Positions 10,381-22,791 of a stretch of 64,000 bases of DNA are shown in pieces; within the stretch, counting starts at the first letter, position 1; every line of letters begins with the position of its first letter. Under the pieces are notes generated by a model. The model made no database searches, was not told the origin of the DNA, and saw nothing but the letters and a program-made list of their open reading frames with translations. Location: NCBI GenBank assembly GCA_003049465.1, contig PYSS01000074.1, forward strand, positions 124,001 through 188,000, read 5' to 3'. The translations under genes were made by a program, and so were the position numbers. Source of the DNA: Magnaporthiopsis rhizophila (lineage: Eukaryota > Ascomycota > Sordariomycetes > Magnaporthales > Magnaporthaceae).

Positions 10381-13300
10381 TCATGCAAAGTAACTCTTCC
10401 AGAGCACTCCTTCCAGGTCCTCGAGTTGCTCGGCGGTAAAGTACTGGAAAACATCGAGTCTTGTTAACACCAAATACAAAGGGGGTCCCGGTCTTTATCA
10501 AGTGGAAGGCCAGATACGAGGCTTACCTTTTGGTCTACTGACCAGCTATCCTGTCTCGTCTTTTTGAACTCGGCCAGAATCGACTTGGTTGCCTTGCCAA
10601 CGACGCCCGGGTCGCTGGCCGAGCTGCGCGCCAGCAGCGCCAGAACTTCGGGCATCCACTTGGGAGGAGGGGTCAGGTAGGGGAACGCCTCGATGAGCGC
10701 GCCCAGCCCCATGATGGCCGCGTGCCGGGCGCGGATCTGGGCCTGTATGTCGACCGGCGTCTCAGCCCCGCTGCCCTCTGTCTTCATCCGCAGCATCTTG
10801 GACTTGGGCATGGGACTGCGCCGCAGCTGGTCCTCGAACCGACTCTTCAGCGAGTGGATGATGGGCTCGCGGATCACGTGTGGCGAGCAGCGGATCATGC
10901 CGGCAAGCGTTGCGCTCGCGCAATCGCGCACCTCGAGCTGCACGTCGGCCAGCATGTCGCCCACGGCGTCAAAGAGCAGCTGCCGCTGGGGTGCCGCCAT
11001 CAGGAAGAGCCGTCGGAAGTAGATGACCTGCATGTTCACCAACGCGCGGAGCCGTTGGTGCCACGACGCCGACGACTTCCCAACGCGAACAAGTGCCCGG
11101 ATGAACGCGTCATCTTCGCCCGCCCTCAGCGGAATGTTGGGCAGGTGTCGATAGACGTGGTACGCCAGCCGCATAAGTTCTGGGTCCTCCTTGACGTCCA
11201 TCATGTGCAGCAGCTGCTCGATAAACGGCTCTGGGAAGAAGCGAGCCAGTTGTGTGCACTCTTGCGAACTGAGCATGCCGTCGAGCCAGGTCAGCACCGT
11301 CTTCGAGCCCGAGGTGTAGCTCGACGGTGTCTGCTGGCCGGGGGTGCGTTCGTGCCGCCATTTCTCCAGCCGCTCAAAGACCTCCGTGACGGTGGCAGTG
11401 AACTCATCGTTGGGCTGGTAAGGGCGCACCCCAACCGACGAGTCCGCCTTGTTCTGCCGTAGCAAGGCGGCGACGTTGGGGAACGACTCGTGGTATCTGC
11501 TGCGGTAGATGGCCGAGATGACTCGCCCCATGGCTTCGCGGACCGTTTTGTACGGATGGTCGATGTGTTTCAGGAAGTCGTCGAGAATGGGCTGCGAATT
11601 GCGGAAGTGCCAGCCCGATGTGCTGATCAGAAGTTCCAGCAGCTGGACCTTGGACGACTCCTTGAAGGCCGCGTTCGAGTTCATGTCCAGCCTGAACGAA
11701 CTCATGCTCTCCATCACCTCGTGGAACTTGCGCGGGTCCTTGGAGTCGGCAATGACGTGCAGACATGTCATCCAGTAGTGAAGGCTGTCAGGCGTGAGGT
11801 CGTCCTCGAGAATCTTGAGCAGGAGCGGTCCAGCGTACGCCCAGACCCTCTCGCGGACCTCGACTGTCTCCTCGCAGCTGCCCGAGAGGAGCGCTCCCAG
11901 AATCTCGGCTGTGGCGCGATGCTGGTGCTTGTCGCTGCCGTCACCGTAGATATCTTTGATCAGATCTCCAATGTCTTCAAGCTTGGCTTCTGTGAGGCCA
12001 TAGTTCATCAGGTCGAACACATGGATCAGAAGGATGACGTTGTGCATCCGGAAGCGGTCGTTGAGCGCATCTCGCGGCTCCTGCTTCGAGTACTCAAAGT
12101 ATTGCCTGAACCAATCCTTGGTCAGCAGCTTGCCGACCTGCTCGCGCTTCTGCTTCTCCAAGTCGTCGTAGCCGTCAAAGGACACGGGGTCGGCCGATGT
12201 CGCCCGCAGCTGCTTTCCCCACACGAGCCAGCCGGGGTAGTCCTGGTCCACGAAATACTGGGCCTCGTCCGGTTTTGTAAAATTGTCCAGGAAACGCCCT
12301 GTCCACGACGGGTCATCTTGGGGCACGTCGACCACGACCGAGTTGAGCTCGTTGACATCCTCCGTCAGGTAGTTTCGGAAATCGTGGCCGTACCATGCCC
12401 GCATTTCAATGGTAGTGAATAGCGATGTGAATATGGCCTGGTAGGTGCCGCGGAGACCAGGGTGTGGGTCGTTCGTGCCTTTGGCGATGAGGTCGATGAA
12501 CTCCGAGGGCGCCAGCGTGGCGAAGCGGGTGCACAAGTTGGAGGCAAGATAGATGCACCGTATCGCCACGTTCCAATGGCTGTCCTTTGCCATCTCGGTG
12601 AGCTCCAGGCCGAACGAGCTTCTCTTGGCCTCGACCTTGTTGCGGCGGTCAACGATGACTTTGTGCCGAGCGCGAATCTGCTCCGTGCAGTCCTCGCTCG
12701 GCTTGATTATATCCACCACCGTATTGTCCTTGATGACCATGTGTTCCCCGACACGACAGCACTCGATGACGGCCGATAACGAGTTCCCGCTGAGGTGTTG
12801 AATCGACGTCTTGTCCACCTTGGCCGTTTCGATGTACATCCTCATGAAATCGGCCGCAAACCGCCAGTCTCGCATCATAGTCTTCAGCAGGCTCGAAAAG
12901 AGCAGCGTGTACAGAGAGCCCTTGATGCGGTCGTGGTTCACATCGTCCAGCGCTTTCCGGAACGCCTTGAGCAGGGCCGGTATCACCAGGGACTTGCCTC
13001 CAAGCAGTACTTTGAGCGAGGAGTCCTGCGCGCCCTGGGCCACCCTGCGGACGTCGGCGTACTGAGATGTGCACGACTCGGCGAGGTCGAGCAGGAGCTG
13101 CTTGTCGAGATCACTCTTGTGTCTGTATGACGCGTTGTACTTGACACGCTGCAGCTGATAGGCATCCGCGCGTTTGACGAGGAGAGGCCGAGGGTACACC
13201 TTGCGGAGCCCACTGACCTTGAACGGCGAGATGTCGGCCTTGTAGAGACGCACCAAGCGCTCCAGAGGATGAGCCGAGCGTTCGATACCGACGTCGGTGA

Positions 13301-16300
13301 TCCAGGTGCGGAACGCGGCGTAGAGGGCGGTAAAGCACGGCACGTCGTCTTCTTCGTGTGTGCACAGAAACTTGTGCGTCTTTGACAGTGCGCGACCAAC
13401 GTCCTCCCTTATTTCGTGGATGTGGTCGTAAAGCTCGCTGTCGCGTTCGAGGAGGTAGCCAGCGGGGTAGACGTATCGCTTCTTCAGCTCGTCGTCGTCG
13501 GCAACTTCTCCGAACTCGTCATCATCGTCCGCGCCCTCCTCGGAGCCATCCCCGTTGCCATCCATATCAACGTCGTCTTCGGCGTCTCGCGGTCCACCAC
13601 CGTCACCGTTAACTTGACCATTCGCCCGGCCTGCCCCTCTCTTGGGATCAAACAGCGCCGAGACGCCCGAGATGACCAGGCGGATCTGGGACAATGCCCG
13701 GACTATCTCGTCGCTCCACTCCTTGTTTTTGCCCTTCCGTGACACGGGTGGCTCGTCGCTCATAAGGGCCTCCAGCTTCTTCGCGGCCGCGTGGGCTTGC
13801 GACTCGAACAGCTCGACAGCGAACTGAATTTCCTCCGGGGATGGGCGGTGCCACTTGATCGTAAGCTCCGACGGCGACGTCGTGGTTCCCCAATCCTCCA
13901 CGCCGAGACCGCGGGCGATTGTCTCGGGCTCGTACAACGCATTGTCGACAGTATATGTGTGGGTGAGGTTAAGCAACAGGTGGTGGACGTAGTTGGATAT
14001 GTGAATCGTTGGCAGGCCACGGCACTTTTCCTGCATGTACTCTGCGATGCCCATGAGCTCCGCCTTGTACTTGAGCACCTCGGCGCCGACGTGGACGACG
14101 CACATGCTGAGCATGCTGACATGCCACACCAGCGCCCGGTCCCGAGGCAGCACATCCGTGCCGCTACTACGGTCTGACGCTGCGCCGTTGTAGTCAATCT
14201 CGTTCCGGATGTTGGCGATGAGCATGGGAATGAACACCTTGAGCGTCTTCTCCGGGTTGACTTTGCAGAGAGCGTTGCAGATCCAGGCCATGGCGTCGCG
14301 GGCTTGGTGGACGACGTGCGAGGACACAAAGTTGCTCAACTTCTCCAGCGTGATGTCGAACAGCTCCGGCGAGAGCGACGCAAAGAGTGGGGTCAGCGCC
14401 GCGGGCAGAGTGTTGATGACGTTATCTTCGGGCGACCCAGATCGCAGGTGCGAGGAATCGGGCAGGTTCTCGAGCAGAGTGAAGACCTTGCCGAGCAGTG
14501 CGATGATGAACTCCCCAAATCCTGCTGTGGACGAGCGCACAATGCTGGCCTCTATCTCGTCGGTGAGCTCCTCGTCGTAGTTGATCTTGACGTCCTGTCC
14601 CTCGGTTTCCATCCGCTCCATCTCTCCCTGCACCCATTCCATAGCGAGCGAAGTATCATGGATCTCGTCATGCTCCTTGACCAGCGACACAAATGGTATG
14701 CTGTAGGCAACGCTCTGGAAGAAGTTCAAGGTGTACTGCGTCTTGCCCAAATCGTTGGCGTCGATGCCTGGGAGAGCAAGGGCCAGGAGGGCAGTCAGGT
14801 GGCACCGGAACCCTCTCTGCTGGGACATGATGTTGGCGATCATCTGCAGGCCGCAGAGACTCGCCGTCGTCCGGTGCACCTCGACAAGCCCCTGCAGGCT
14901 AGGATAGAAGCGCTGGAGGGCCCCTGGCAGTATCAGGTCAGGTTGCAGGTAGGCCAGGCCCTGCAAGGTCGAGTAGTAGTAGTTGGCCACCTTGGAGCTC
15001 TTGGCGAACAAGCCCATGAAGGTGACCTCTCTCAGGGCCAGAACGAACCGCTTCTTCAGCTCCGCGTTGATCTTGCGTTCCGGCACGATATCCAGCTCGC
15101 CGCTCTGTTCCCTATTACAGCGCGACACAAAAATGTCGGTGAGGTAGTACGTCAGCTGGGCCAGAAACTGGGCCCACGAGCCATGATTAGAGGGGTGGAA
15201 GAAGGTGTCGATTGACTCCAACAGCCCCTCCAGGCTCAGCAGTACCGAACTGTCCGTGTCCAGACATTGGGGCGACAAAGAATGCACTATCCAACGCGCA
15301 ATCATGTAGGGTACTGGATACTTCTTCCTGTCTTTTTCCAAAAATGCAGCCAGGCCGGCCGAGTAGTCGAGCGATGTGTACGGGGAGTTGGCCTGCCCGA
15401 CTGGGATCTCTGTCAACCGCAGAATAGCCGTGAAGATGAGGTCTGACTGGTCCTTGGTGAAGATGCCATGCTCGCCAAAAGGCACGTCCCGGTACCCGAG
15501 GTAGTCCCGTGCCATGCGCGAAAACACGTCGATGAAGCAGGTATCAAAGTTCTTCGATCTGTTCATCAGAGACCATAGATGGAAGAAGGTCGGCAGGACG
15601 TCGGAGGGTTGTGCAAGCTCCTCGGTTGGGGGCGCCGGAGACGTGGGCAGCATAGTGGTGATGAGGCCGAGCACAATGTACGAGTTTGTGGCGTCGGACG
15701 TGCTGAAGAAGGGCAGGAACTCCTCGAGCATGCCCCGTCTCGCCTTTGGATCGAAGTACAGCTGCGCATGCAAACAGAGCCGCAAGAGATGCTTCTGCGT
15801 CCTGCGCCGGCGCCCCTGGTGCGCGGCGCATTCCGACGGCAGCACCAGCGCCTTGATCTCGTGCCACAACGGGCGCCAGTCGAGGACGAGGTCGTCCAGG
15901 GGCTTGAGGTAATGCTTTCTCCTGTGCGAACAGACGCGGAAGTATCAACATCATGTGCAGTTTGCCAAAACCAAGCACCCTTCGTAGAAAGAACTCTAGC
16001 GAGACAAACCTCGTCAGCGTGACCAACATCTTGGTGAAGCGGTCCGCCGTGTTGGATTCAAGACCAGGGGCCAGAGCCAAATGGTAGTAGACTTGGACAA
16101 GCTTGGCTCGGAGTTCGCGGGTCATCTCGAACTTGAGGTTGAGCCATCCCTGAAGTTCCCTCGTCCAATGGAGGGCGCCTGGAGCAAAGTCCTCGGCCAT
16201 GATGGACACGTATAGGTTCTTCAGAATGCCCAACAGCGCCTCATCGCGCTTGCTCTCATCTTCCACCTGGTATGGCAGCAGCCTGTGGTATGCGAACGTT

Positions 16301-16488
16301 CTCGGACGGTACCTCTTCCGGTCGTTTTCGTCGGGCGTCTTAGTCACGGTCAGGCCAGGCGAAGTGGCTCTTGAGATGGCGTCGGCAGGCATGAACGGGC
16401 CGCCGCCAAGAAAGTGTAAGGCCGCAGCGCCGGCGGCGCCCGCCATTCCCACCGCCGTCGCGGAGTGCGTCTCCAGTGCCTCGTCCAT
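10381..16488 (-). CDS. BLM10: BLM10/PA200-type proteasome activator
   Basis: A large HEAT-repeat solenoid that caps the 20S proteasome core and opens its gate. Exons: 16488-16010, 15921-10527 and 10443-10381, 1978 residues, the usual length for fungal BLM10. The introns (15922-16009 and 10444-10526) preserve phase 2 and 0. The start at 16488 gives a short Ala/Gly-rich leader before the conserved KRYRPRTFAYHRLLPYQ. Many helical repeats are visible, such as ARDAMAWICNALCKVNPEKT and ASATLAGMIRCSPHVI. An acidic disordered insert (EDDVDMDGNGDGSEEGADDDD) precedes KKRYVYPAGYLLERD. The last exon encodes only the C-terminal tail, ending WKSYFA. In known BLM10/PA200 the last three residues form the HbYX motif (YYA in yeast and human) that docks in the core particle; here the penultimate residue is Phe. 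The assignment itself is certain from length and sequence. Confidence 0.96.
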
Positions 16489-19194
16489 CTTTCAACACTC
16501 GCAAGCAGCCAGCCCACTGGGAAAGAGGCGATGCGGGTCGAGGCAATTGTCTTTGGGCAGCGAGGCGGAGTGGATGCGCCGTCGACGCAACGGAGCACCG
16601 TAGAGGTCAAGGAGGGGGTGCGCAGCCAGGCGGCGTGTGGTTTTGGGCGACACGACCAAACAGATGTGGCCTTTTTTTAAGATGCTAATATCAAATAATG
16701 GCAAAGTCAGATTCAACCGGTGACATGTCGCCTCGTCGACTCGAGGTTTCGCCTGGGGCCGGGTCGGTGCGGGCTCGGGGTCGCGACGTTTTGTCAGGTC
16801 CGCTGGAGCTGCGAGGGGAGGAAAACGACTGGTCAGCAACCCCGCAGATTAGGGAGAAGTCCAGCCCCAAGGCCCAGTCGGGAGCAGACGTGCAAAAGCA
16901 AGACCGCAATGGCTGGGTCGCACATGGGAACCGGGTTCGGCGGACGAGGAATGGGGTGGGACGACGTGATTGGGGGAAAGCAGCCGAGACGTGGTCGCAT
17001 CCATGGTCCATGGCTCGTCTTCGCCGCGCAAGAGGTTGAGGTACCTTTGGCGTCATGCGGTCCCAGCCTTGGGTGACGGTGGCAGGGTTTGGGAGCACGA
17101 GTGTCTGTGTGCCCGCGCGGAGGTGGCCGGTGTTGGCGGCGGAAGCAGCTGCTGTGCAGAGTTAGAGCCGGCGAGGGAGGGCAAGCTGGGCTGCAGCCTT
17201 GCGGGTAACGCGAGGTTGGCAAGCTCTGGTGGCGGCAGGTCGGGACGAAACTGCTGGGGGCAACTCACTGCCCGCCCACCTACAGTTGTCGAGGCACCCA
17301 GCGGTGGAAGCTCGTGGCGGGGCCACGCAAGGCGGCAGCGCGCGTGCGTGTGTGTGTGCGTGCGCGGGGGACACTCCCTCGTGGGCTGGGTCGGGGAACC
17401 GCAAGGCAGTGAGTGTAACGATGCGGGTTCGCTCCACCCGCGAACGGACCAGATGTCGCAAAGTTGTCGACAAAGGCGGCGATCGGATAACGTCAAATGC
17501 TGGACTGGGGGCCAGTAGTTGCTTTGCAATCAATTGGGCCCAGACCGAGGGTGGTTGCACAAGTGGCGGCTACCTAAACCCTCAGCGTGCCTTCTGCACG
17601 CACGTCAGGGCAGCAGCACAGCGAAAGGAACCTGGTAGGCCAAGACTCAGCTTTCGGCAATGGATTTGATGGCAGGAAACGAATCTCGGGCCCGGAGTGT
17701 GGGACCTGCGTACCTACCTAGCTCCTGCCGCTGCTGTTGGGTCGAGCAGGGTACCAGGTGGTCAGAGCTTCTTTGAACCCACCGAAATCCCACCAACTTC
17801 AATCCGGAGGCCAGCACGTTGTGTCACACAATCCATGGAAGGGTGTGGCTTGCGGGCTTGCGTGGAGGTTGGGACTTTTGGCTTTTGGCGGGGTACGAGG
17901 GCGAGAACGATTCAAGAAAAGCGCGACGAAGGAGCCACGACTCGACCGGCGTCGAGTCTGATGCCGGGAGTTTAAATGTCGCCAGCACACTCGAGGCACC
18001 AGCTCGATTACGTTTCGGGCGGCACGCGACGCAAACATCGCCAACCCCCGGCCTCCGTCATTCACCCGCTTCCATCCCATTCTTCGAGATTCCTCTGGCC
18101 ATCACCCACCCATTGTCTTACAAGCTGGCAGCTCCTCCTGGGGGGCATCCCTGGCACTTAATGAGCTGAATAACGGAGCCCTCGGAGCGAGAAACGACTG
18201 TGACTGGCCTCCAGGCTGCAAGGACACGACGCCTCCTTGTTTTTCTCCCTTTGGTCTGCCCATTATTGCCTACGACATCTTATTTCCGCCGACGACTCCG
18301 CCCTGTCCAACCAAAAGGCCTCAATTTCCATAACCGATGGTGTTTAGAAATACTTCCCTTTTGAGCACATACTCGGCACGGGTTGCCAGAGCGCGAATTC
18401 GTTACTGTTCCGAGCCATGGCTTACAAGCTGCGCAGACGATATCGTATGCATGAACCGGCCTGGCTAGTATAGTCAGTCAGTCATACTGCAATCTTGTTG
18501 ATATAGCGCTCTACCCGGCGGCCGTCGACTTCCATCGTACCAAATACAGCGCGCGCCGAGCTGCCTTTTATCTAGGTACCTAGGTAGGTACCTGGGTAGG
18601 TACCTGGGTAGATACTACCTACATGTCCTTCATCCCCTTTCTCTGGCCCCGCTGAGCTTTCTGGACGGTGCCCTGCGGTCCCATGAGGTACACAAGATTG
18701 TTTGATGGTAGCCTACCCCTGAGCTGCTTTCGCGCCTGGCTTGCGTCGCGGCGGCGCTTGCTTACGATGCCACCGTCCCCACGCGCCACCTCACCAAGTC
18801 CCACCTCAAGCGAGAGCTGCATTGTATGTTTGAAGTCCTTGAAGCTCGCGGCGAGCACTACGCTGCTCCGAGACTGGATGCAGCGGAGGTGTGGACAGGT
18901 CTCGGACGCATGCACTGACAGTGGGCGGGTTAAATGTTGGTCACTACGATCGGGCAGGGAAAAAGAATAAGATGTGTGGGTGATTCATTCATGAATTATA
19001 GAATAACAGTGAGATGTTGAGCACATATATGCTAGGGCGGCAATCCAGCAACCTGATTCCAACGGCTCCGGGCTAGTAGTTTACAGAGACTCGTTTGTAA
19101 GCAGGAAGAAGGCCAGACCAAGTGAGGTTTGCCGCGTCAGTCGTACCAGGTCAGCTTCTCTACCCAGGGGCCGCTTTTGGTCAGGTCTTCAAGC
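16489..19194. other. intergenic, no gene seen
   Basis: About 2.7 kb upstream of BLM10. Many overlapping open frames occur on both strands between 16700 and 18170, as expected in GC-rich non-coding DNA, but none shows domain-like or codon-biased composition. A TAGGTACC-type repeat lies at 18572-18619. The part next to 16489 presumably includes the BLM10 promoter. Confidence 0.45.
18572..18619. repeat. TAGGTACC/TACCTGGG repeat block
   Basis: A run of alternating CTAGGTACC, TAGGTAGGTACC and TGGGTAGG units, including the palindrome TACCTAGGTA. Related copies occur elsewhere in the window, always outside exons. Confidence 0.8.
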
Positions 19195-21449
19195 CTAGGG
19201 CAGGATGTCGTGGACGACAGACTCAGACACGCCGATGTTGGCAGTCAAGAGCAGGTGGATGAAATCGGCCGCCTCGTCGGTGGTGATGTTCCCGGGCCCC
19301 ATGTCCCGGACAAGCCACTTCAGAAAATGCCAGTCCCGCGCGTAGAGCGCCTTGATCAAATGGCCCGGCATCCTGCCAGGGATGGGCTCCTGCACCTGCA
19401 GGCCGCGGGCCAGCATGCTGCGCCAAACACGCCTGATCCCGTCAATCGGATAGTAAATATAAGTGATCTCGGGGCGGGACCACCAGTCTCCGCCAATGAA
19501 GCGGCCCTGGCCCCTATCAAAGATGACTCTGTTGATAGGGACAGCATCATAGGAGCAATGCAGTTGGATGGCATTATCCCAGATCTCAATGTAAGGTGGA
19601 TGACGTGGATTCCGGCGGGCTTCGAAGTCGTCCTCTGTGTCGCGCTCGGCCTCGGGCATGCCCGGCATCGACAGGAGCCGTGCGAGGTAGGGAAGAGAGA
19701 AGGGAATGTCGATCCTGCTTTAGACTTCCTCGATTTTGGCCACTTGGGTTTGGTGACGGACTGCGCCGTCGTCAGCTTCCCTGCACTGGGCCTCGGGCAT
19801 GTCCGGCATCAACAAGAGTTGGGCGAAGTGGGGGAGAGAAAAGGGCATGTCTGACCAGTTTACCCTCGCCCCAGACTCCAGAAGGCACTCCATTTCCCTC
19901 TCGCGTTCGCGCCGCGTGGGAGGCGAGCTGTAATAGTACCATCGCACCAAAGCCCGCTCGAGCTCTGGCATCTCGTAGATCGAAGGTGGGATGCCCGACC
20001 TCTGAAGGCGGTAACAATGCGCGACGGTCATGTAGTTCTCCGCGTCTATCGCCTCAATGGCCCAATGAAGCGTCTCTTTGCTGAGCACGTGGCCCTGCTC
20101 TCGAAGGAAGCAGAGAAAGGGCACAAAGCCACCTTCTTCCTTTTCTTTCGGGCGGGTCGTCACAAATTCACCTCCAGGAGCGAAATCCCAATACTGCTCC
20201 AGAGCGTGGAACCAGCAGGCCAGCATCTGGCCAACGACATCCAGCCCCTGCGTACGGGAGGTGCGGTCGGGAAGCTTTCCGAGCCTCGCACCCGCGGCCC
20301 AGAGTGCCTTGAACGCTTCGAGGTTTCGGTGACACGCAGCGTACTGGAGGGGCGTGTATGCCACCCACTCCGGGCGGGCACGGAACTCCTTGAGGTCGAG
20401 CGGGTGCCATGCGAGCGTGTCGAGACTGGCTCCGTGGCTCAAGAGCAACTGTAGGATTTCCGGGACTTTTTCACCGGCGGCACACCACGAGAGCCGGTAG
20501 ATGGCTGAGTTGACGTCACAAATGCTGGGAGATGCGTTGTACAGACTCCTCAAGCCTGGTCTTGAGGACATGCCTCAGCACCTCAACGTCCCCTGCCACG
20601 ATGGCATCGATCACGACGTGTCCTATACCCACGCTCTCGTTGTTCCACCTCAACCTCGACGACCTCAGTGCGACGAAGCCGGCGCGGTGCCCATAAGCGC
20701 TGCGGTGTCGACAGACGTGGTCTGTAACCGTGATGTGAGAGGCGCCTCGGTCGAGAAGCTCAATGGCCATTTCGGTATTTCCGGAACGGACAGCAATATA
20801 AAGAGGTGAATACTCGACGCAACATGAGGGTGTGTCGAAGTCCATATTGGGGGGGAAGCCGTGGCGCATCGCCCTCTCTGTATTTCTCTGTCCAGCAAAA
20901 TCCGACCAAGTTGACCTGCTCAGAGTATTTGGGATATACGTACCGCGATTGGTTATAGCACAGATCGAGCCCACCATGAGTCTCGGCGCCACGCTCGAGC
21001 AGGAGCTTCGCAACATCGTTATGGCCGTGGTGGATGGCCAGATGAAGAGGGGCCGGAAACGAACACACGCCGCTCTTCTCCGCCTCCCGGAATATTTCCG
21101 CAGGATCAGCGTTGTCTGGTTGTAGGAAGCGGCGTTTGCGCCCTTTGGCAATCTCATAATCATGAAGATTGGCGAGTTCTTTGAGAGCTTCAGGCGCCAT
21201 CGAGGCCCCAGCGTCGAGCGCGGTAATGGCGAGTTTGATAAACCCGTTCTTCGCGGCGTGGCGAAGAATTGCGCGGCCGCGCTCCCCAACATACTTCCGT
21301 ACGTTTCGGTTGCACAGTGAGGCAAAGAGGTGCTTGGAGGTGCCAGAGAGGCGTACAGCGTCCTCGACATCAAGCTCGTCGGCGATGCCTTGCAGTAGCT
21401 CCAGAGGCAGATCCTCTAGCGAGGGGAGAGGGCGCCTGATTACCTCCAT
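19195..21449 (-). pseudogene. F-box/ankyrin-repeat gene with frameshift and in-frame stop
   Basis: The start at 21449 opens MEVIRRPLPSLEDLPLELL, an F-box-like motif that continues GIADELDVEDAVRLSGTSK. Ankyrin-type units follow: APLHLAIHHGHNDVAKLLLERGA, SPLYIAVRSGNTEMAIELLDRGA and LQLLLSHGASLD ... YTPLQYAACHRNLEAFKAL. Exon 1 is 21449-20944. The intron 20886-20943 (GTACGT..AG) brings the second unit into frame. Near 20525-20570 the frame changes by one base with no credible intron. At 19720-19722 a TAA interrupts the frame, which then continues open to 19195. The segment after the stop repeats the one before it: MPFSLPHFAQLLLMPDMPEA versus IPFSLPYLARLLSMPGMPEA, 141 bases apart. F-box/ankyrin proteins usually pick substrates for SCF ubiquitin ligases. 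The gene may still yield a truncated protein ending at 19720 if the frameshift is a sequence error. Confidence 0.65.
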
Positions 21450-22791
21450 CCTAGGGATAGAGCCGGGGAATCCGGGTATGATAAGCCGCGGTTGGTTTGT
21501 CGGTCGACGGTAGTCGACGATAGAGGCCTCGTGTATAAACAACGATCGGGCGGGCTTGGTTGGGGATACAGAAAGAGCATGCATGAAGGTAGGCGTCTGA
21601 TGGTAGAGGCATCCCGTCGTTTTTATAGACCAATAGGCTGGCTGGGTGTGGTGGTGGGTACAAGAGGTATCAGCAGTTCCATGTTCTTGTCATTGGCGGG
21701 AACAAACACGGTGTTGTAACAATCAGACGATGCTGCTATTATGACCAAATCAGGACGCCAAGGTTTTGACAAAGGCGTTCTTCGGTGCCCGTAAAAGGCC
21801 GTCTGATAAGGCGTAGGTCCTTCTTTGTGCAGCGGGAGGAACCGTCATTTTGACTCGACTGCAATTGATGAACACATGCTCGTCTCGACGATCGTCGCGC
21901 TGTGGCTGGGCTCCATTACCGAGGGTATGAGGGCAGAAGGGGAATTCGTGTTACTTCGGTCAAGCAAACACCGATACAAACAAAAATTTCTTCGCCCAGG
22001 ATACAAACAACGCCCCTTCGCCAGCGCACCCACACAGACTTGAACGCCGACGACATGGATATGCCCCAAAAGGCCTGATGGCCGTCGGCCGCGCCACACG
22101 CCGATGTCAACGGCACCGTCAAAGTCCTCCCCTGTCCCGGAAGGCCCGCGGGTCCGTAGCGGCTGCCAGGTGGTGTTCAACGCTCTCCAGCTGGTAGTCA
22201 TGCCGACCCTGAGCTGCTGTGACCCTTTTCTTGCTCTTTTCCGGGCTTTCTTCCAAAACACTGCTTGATAATAATCCGATGTAGTTCCAATGGTCCGGGT
22301 GGTCTTTCCCTCCCCAACGCAGCCCCAATTCTTAAAGATTCAACAACTTTTCGGCACGATTCGAACACAAATCCAACAATATCAATGCCACCAATCCCTC
22401 CCCACATTGGGCGGGCGTTTTACCCTAGCGTAGGTAGCCGATCGCTTATCGCCGTCGAGCCGGCACCGTGATGAGAGGCCCGTAACCATCACAGCGAGTG
22501 TGGTGCTTGGGTAGGCTAACACATGTTACATTAGGCCACTAAACAAGGACCTTCAAATAATAATTGTTATAGCTGCAATCGGTATCAGCGTTTACTGTTT
22601 TTCGAATGGCTCTTTATATTTTCCACGGTAGGCGTGTCGCCCAGGGGCAGCACGAGCTTTACCCACGCGGGGGCTCTGGCTATAAGAAGTGTATAATTCC
22701 ACCTCCTATATACACACCTGCAAAAAGCCCTCCTCGGCAGCAACAAAAGACTCGGCCATAACACATTCCTCCTTATGGACCCCATCATCGC
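21450..22791. other. intergenic, no gene seen
   Basis: Promoter side of the ankyrin gene and 3' side of the cysteine-rich secreted-protein gene. Short open frames here have no recognisable composition. AT content rises towards 22500-22620. Confidence 0.45.

Noticed and set aside
14304..15215. Long + strand open frame (303 codons) opposite BLM10, with similar ones at 11490-12422
   Set aside because: They lie fully inside the conserved BLM10 coding sequence on the other strand; GC-rich codon bias creates open antisense frames. Composition is not protein-like.
19195..19668. A separate small gene downstream of the ankyrin gene
   Set aside because: It is in the same frame as the ankyrin gene, follows directly after the TAA, and repeats its preceding block; it is better seen as the cut-off end of that gene.
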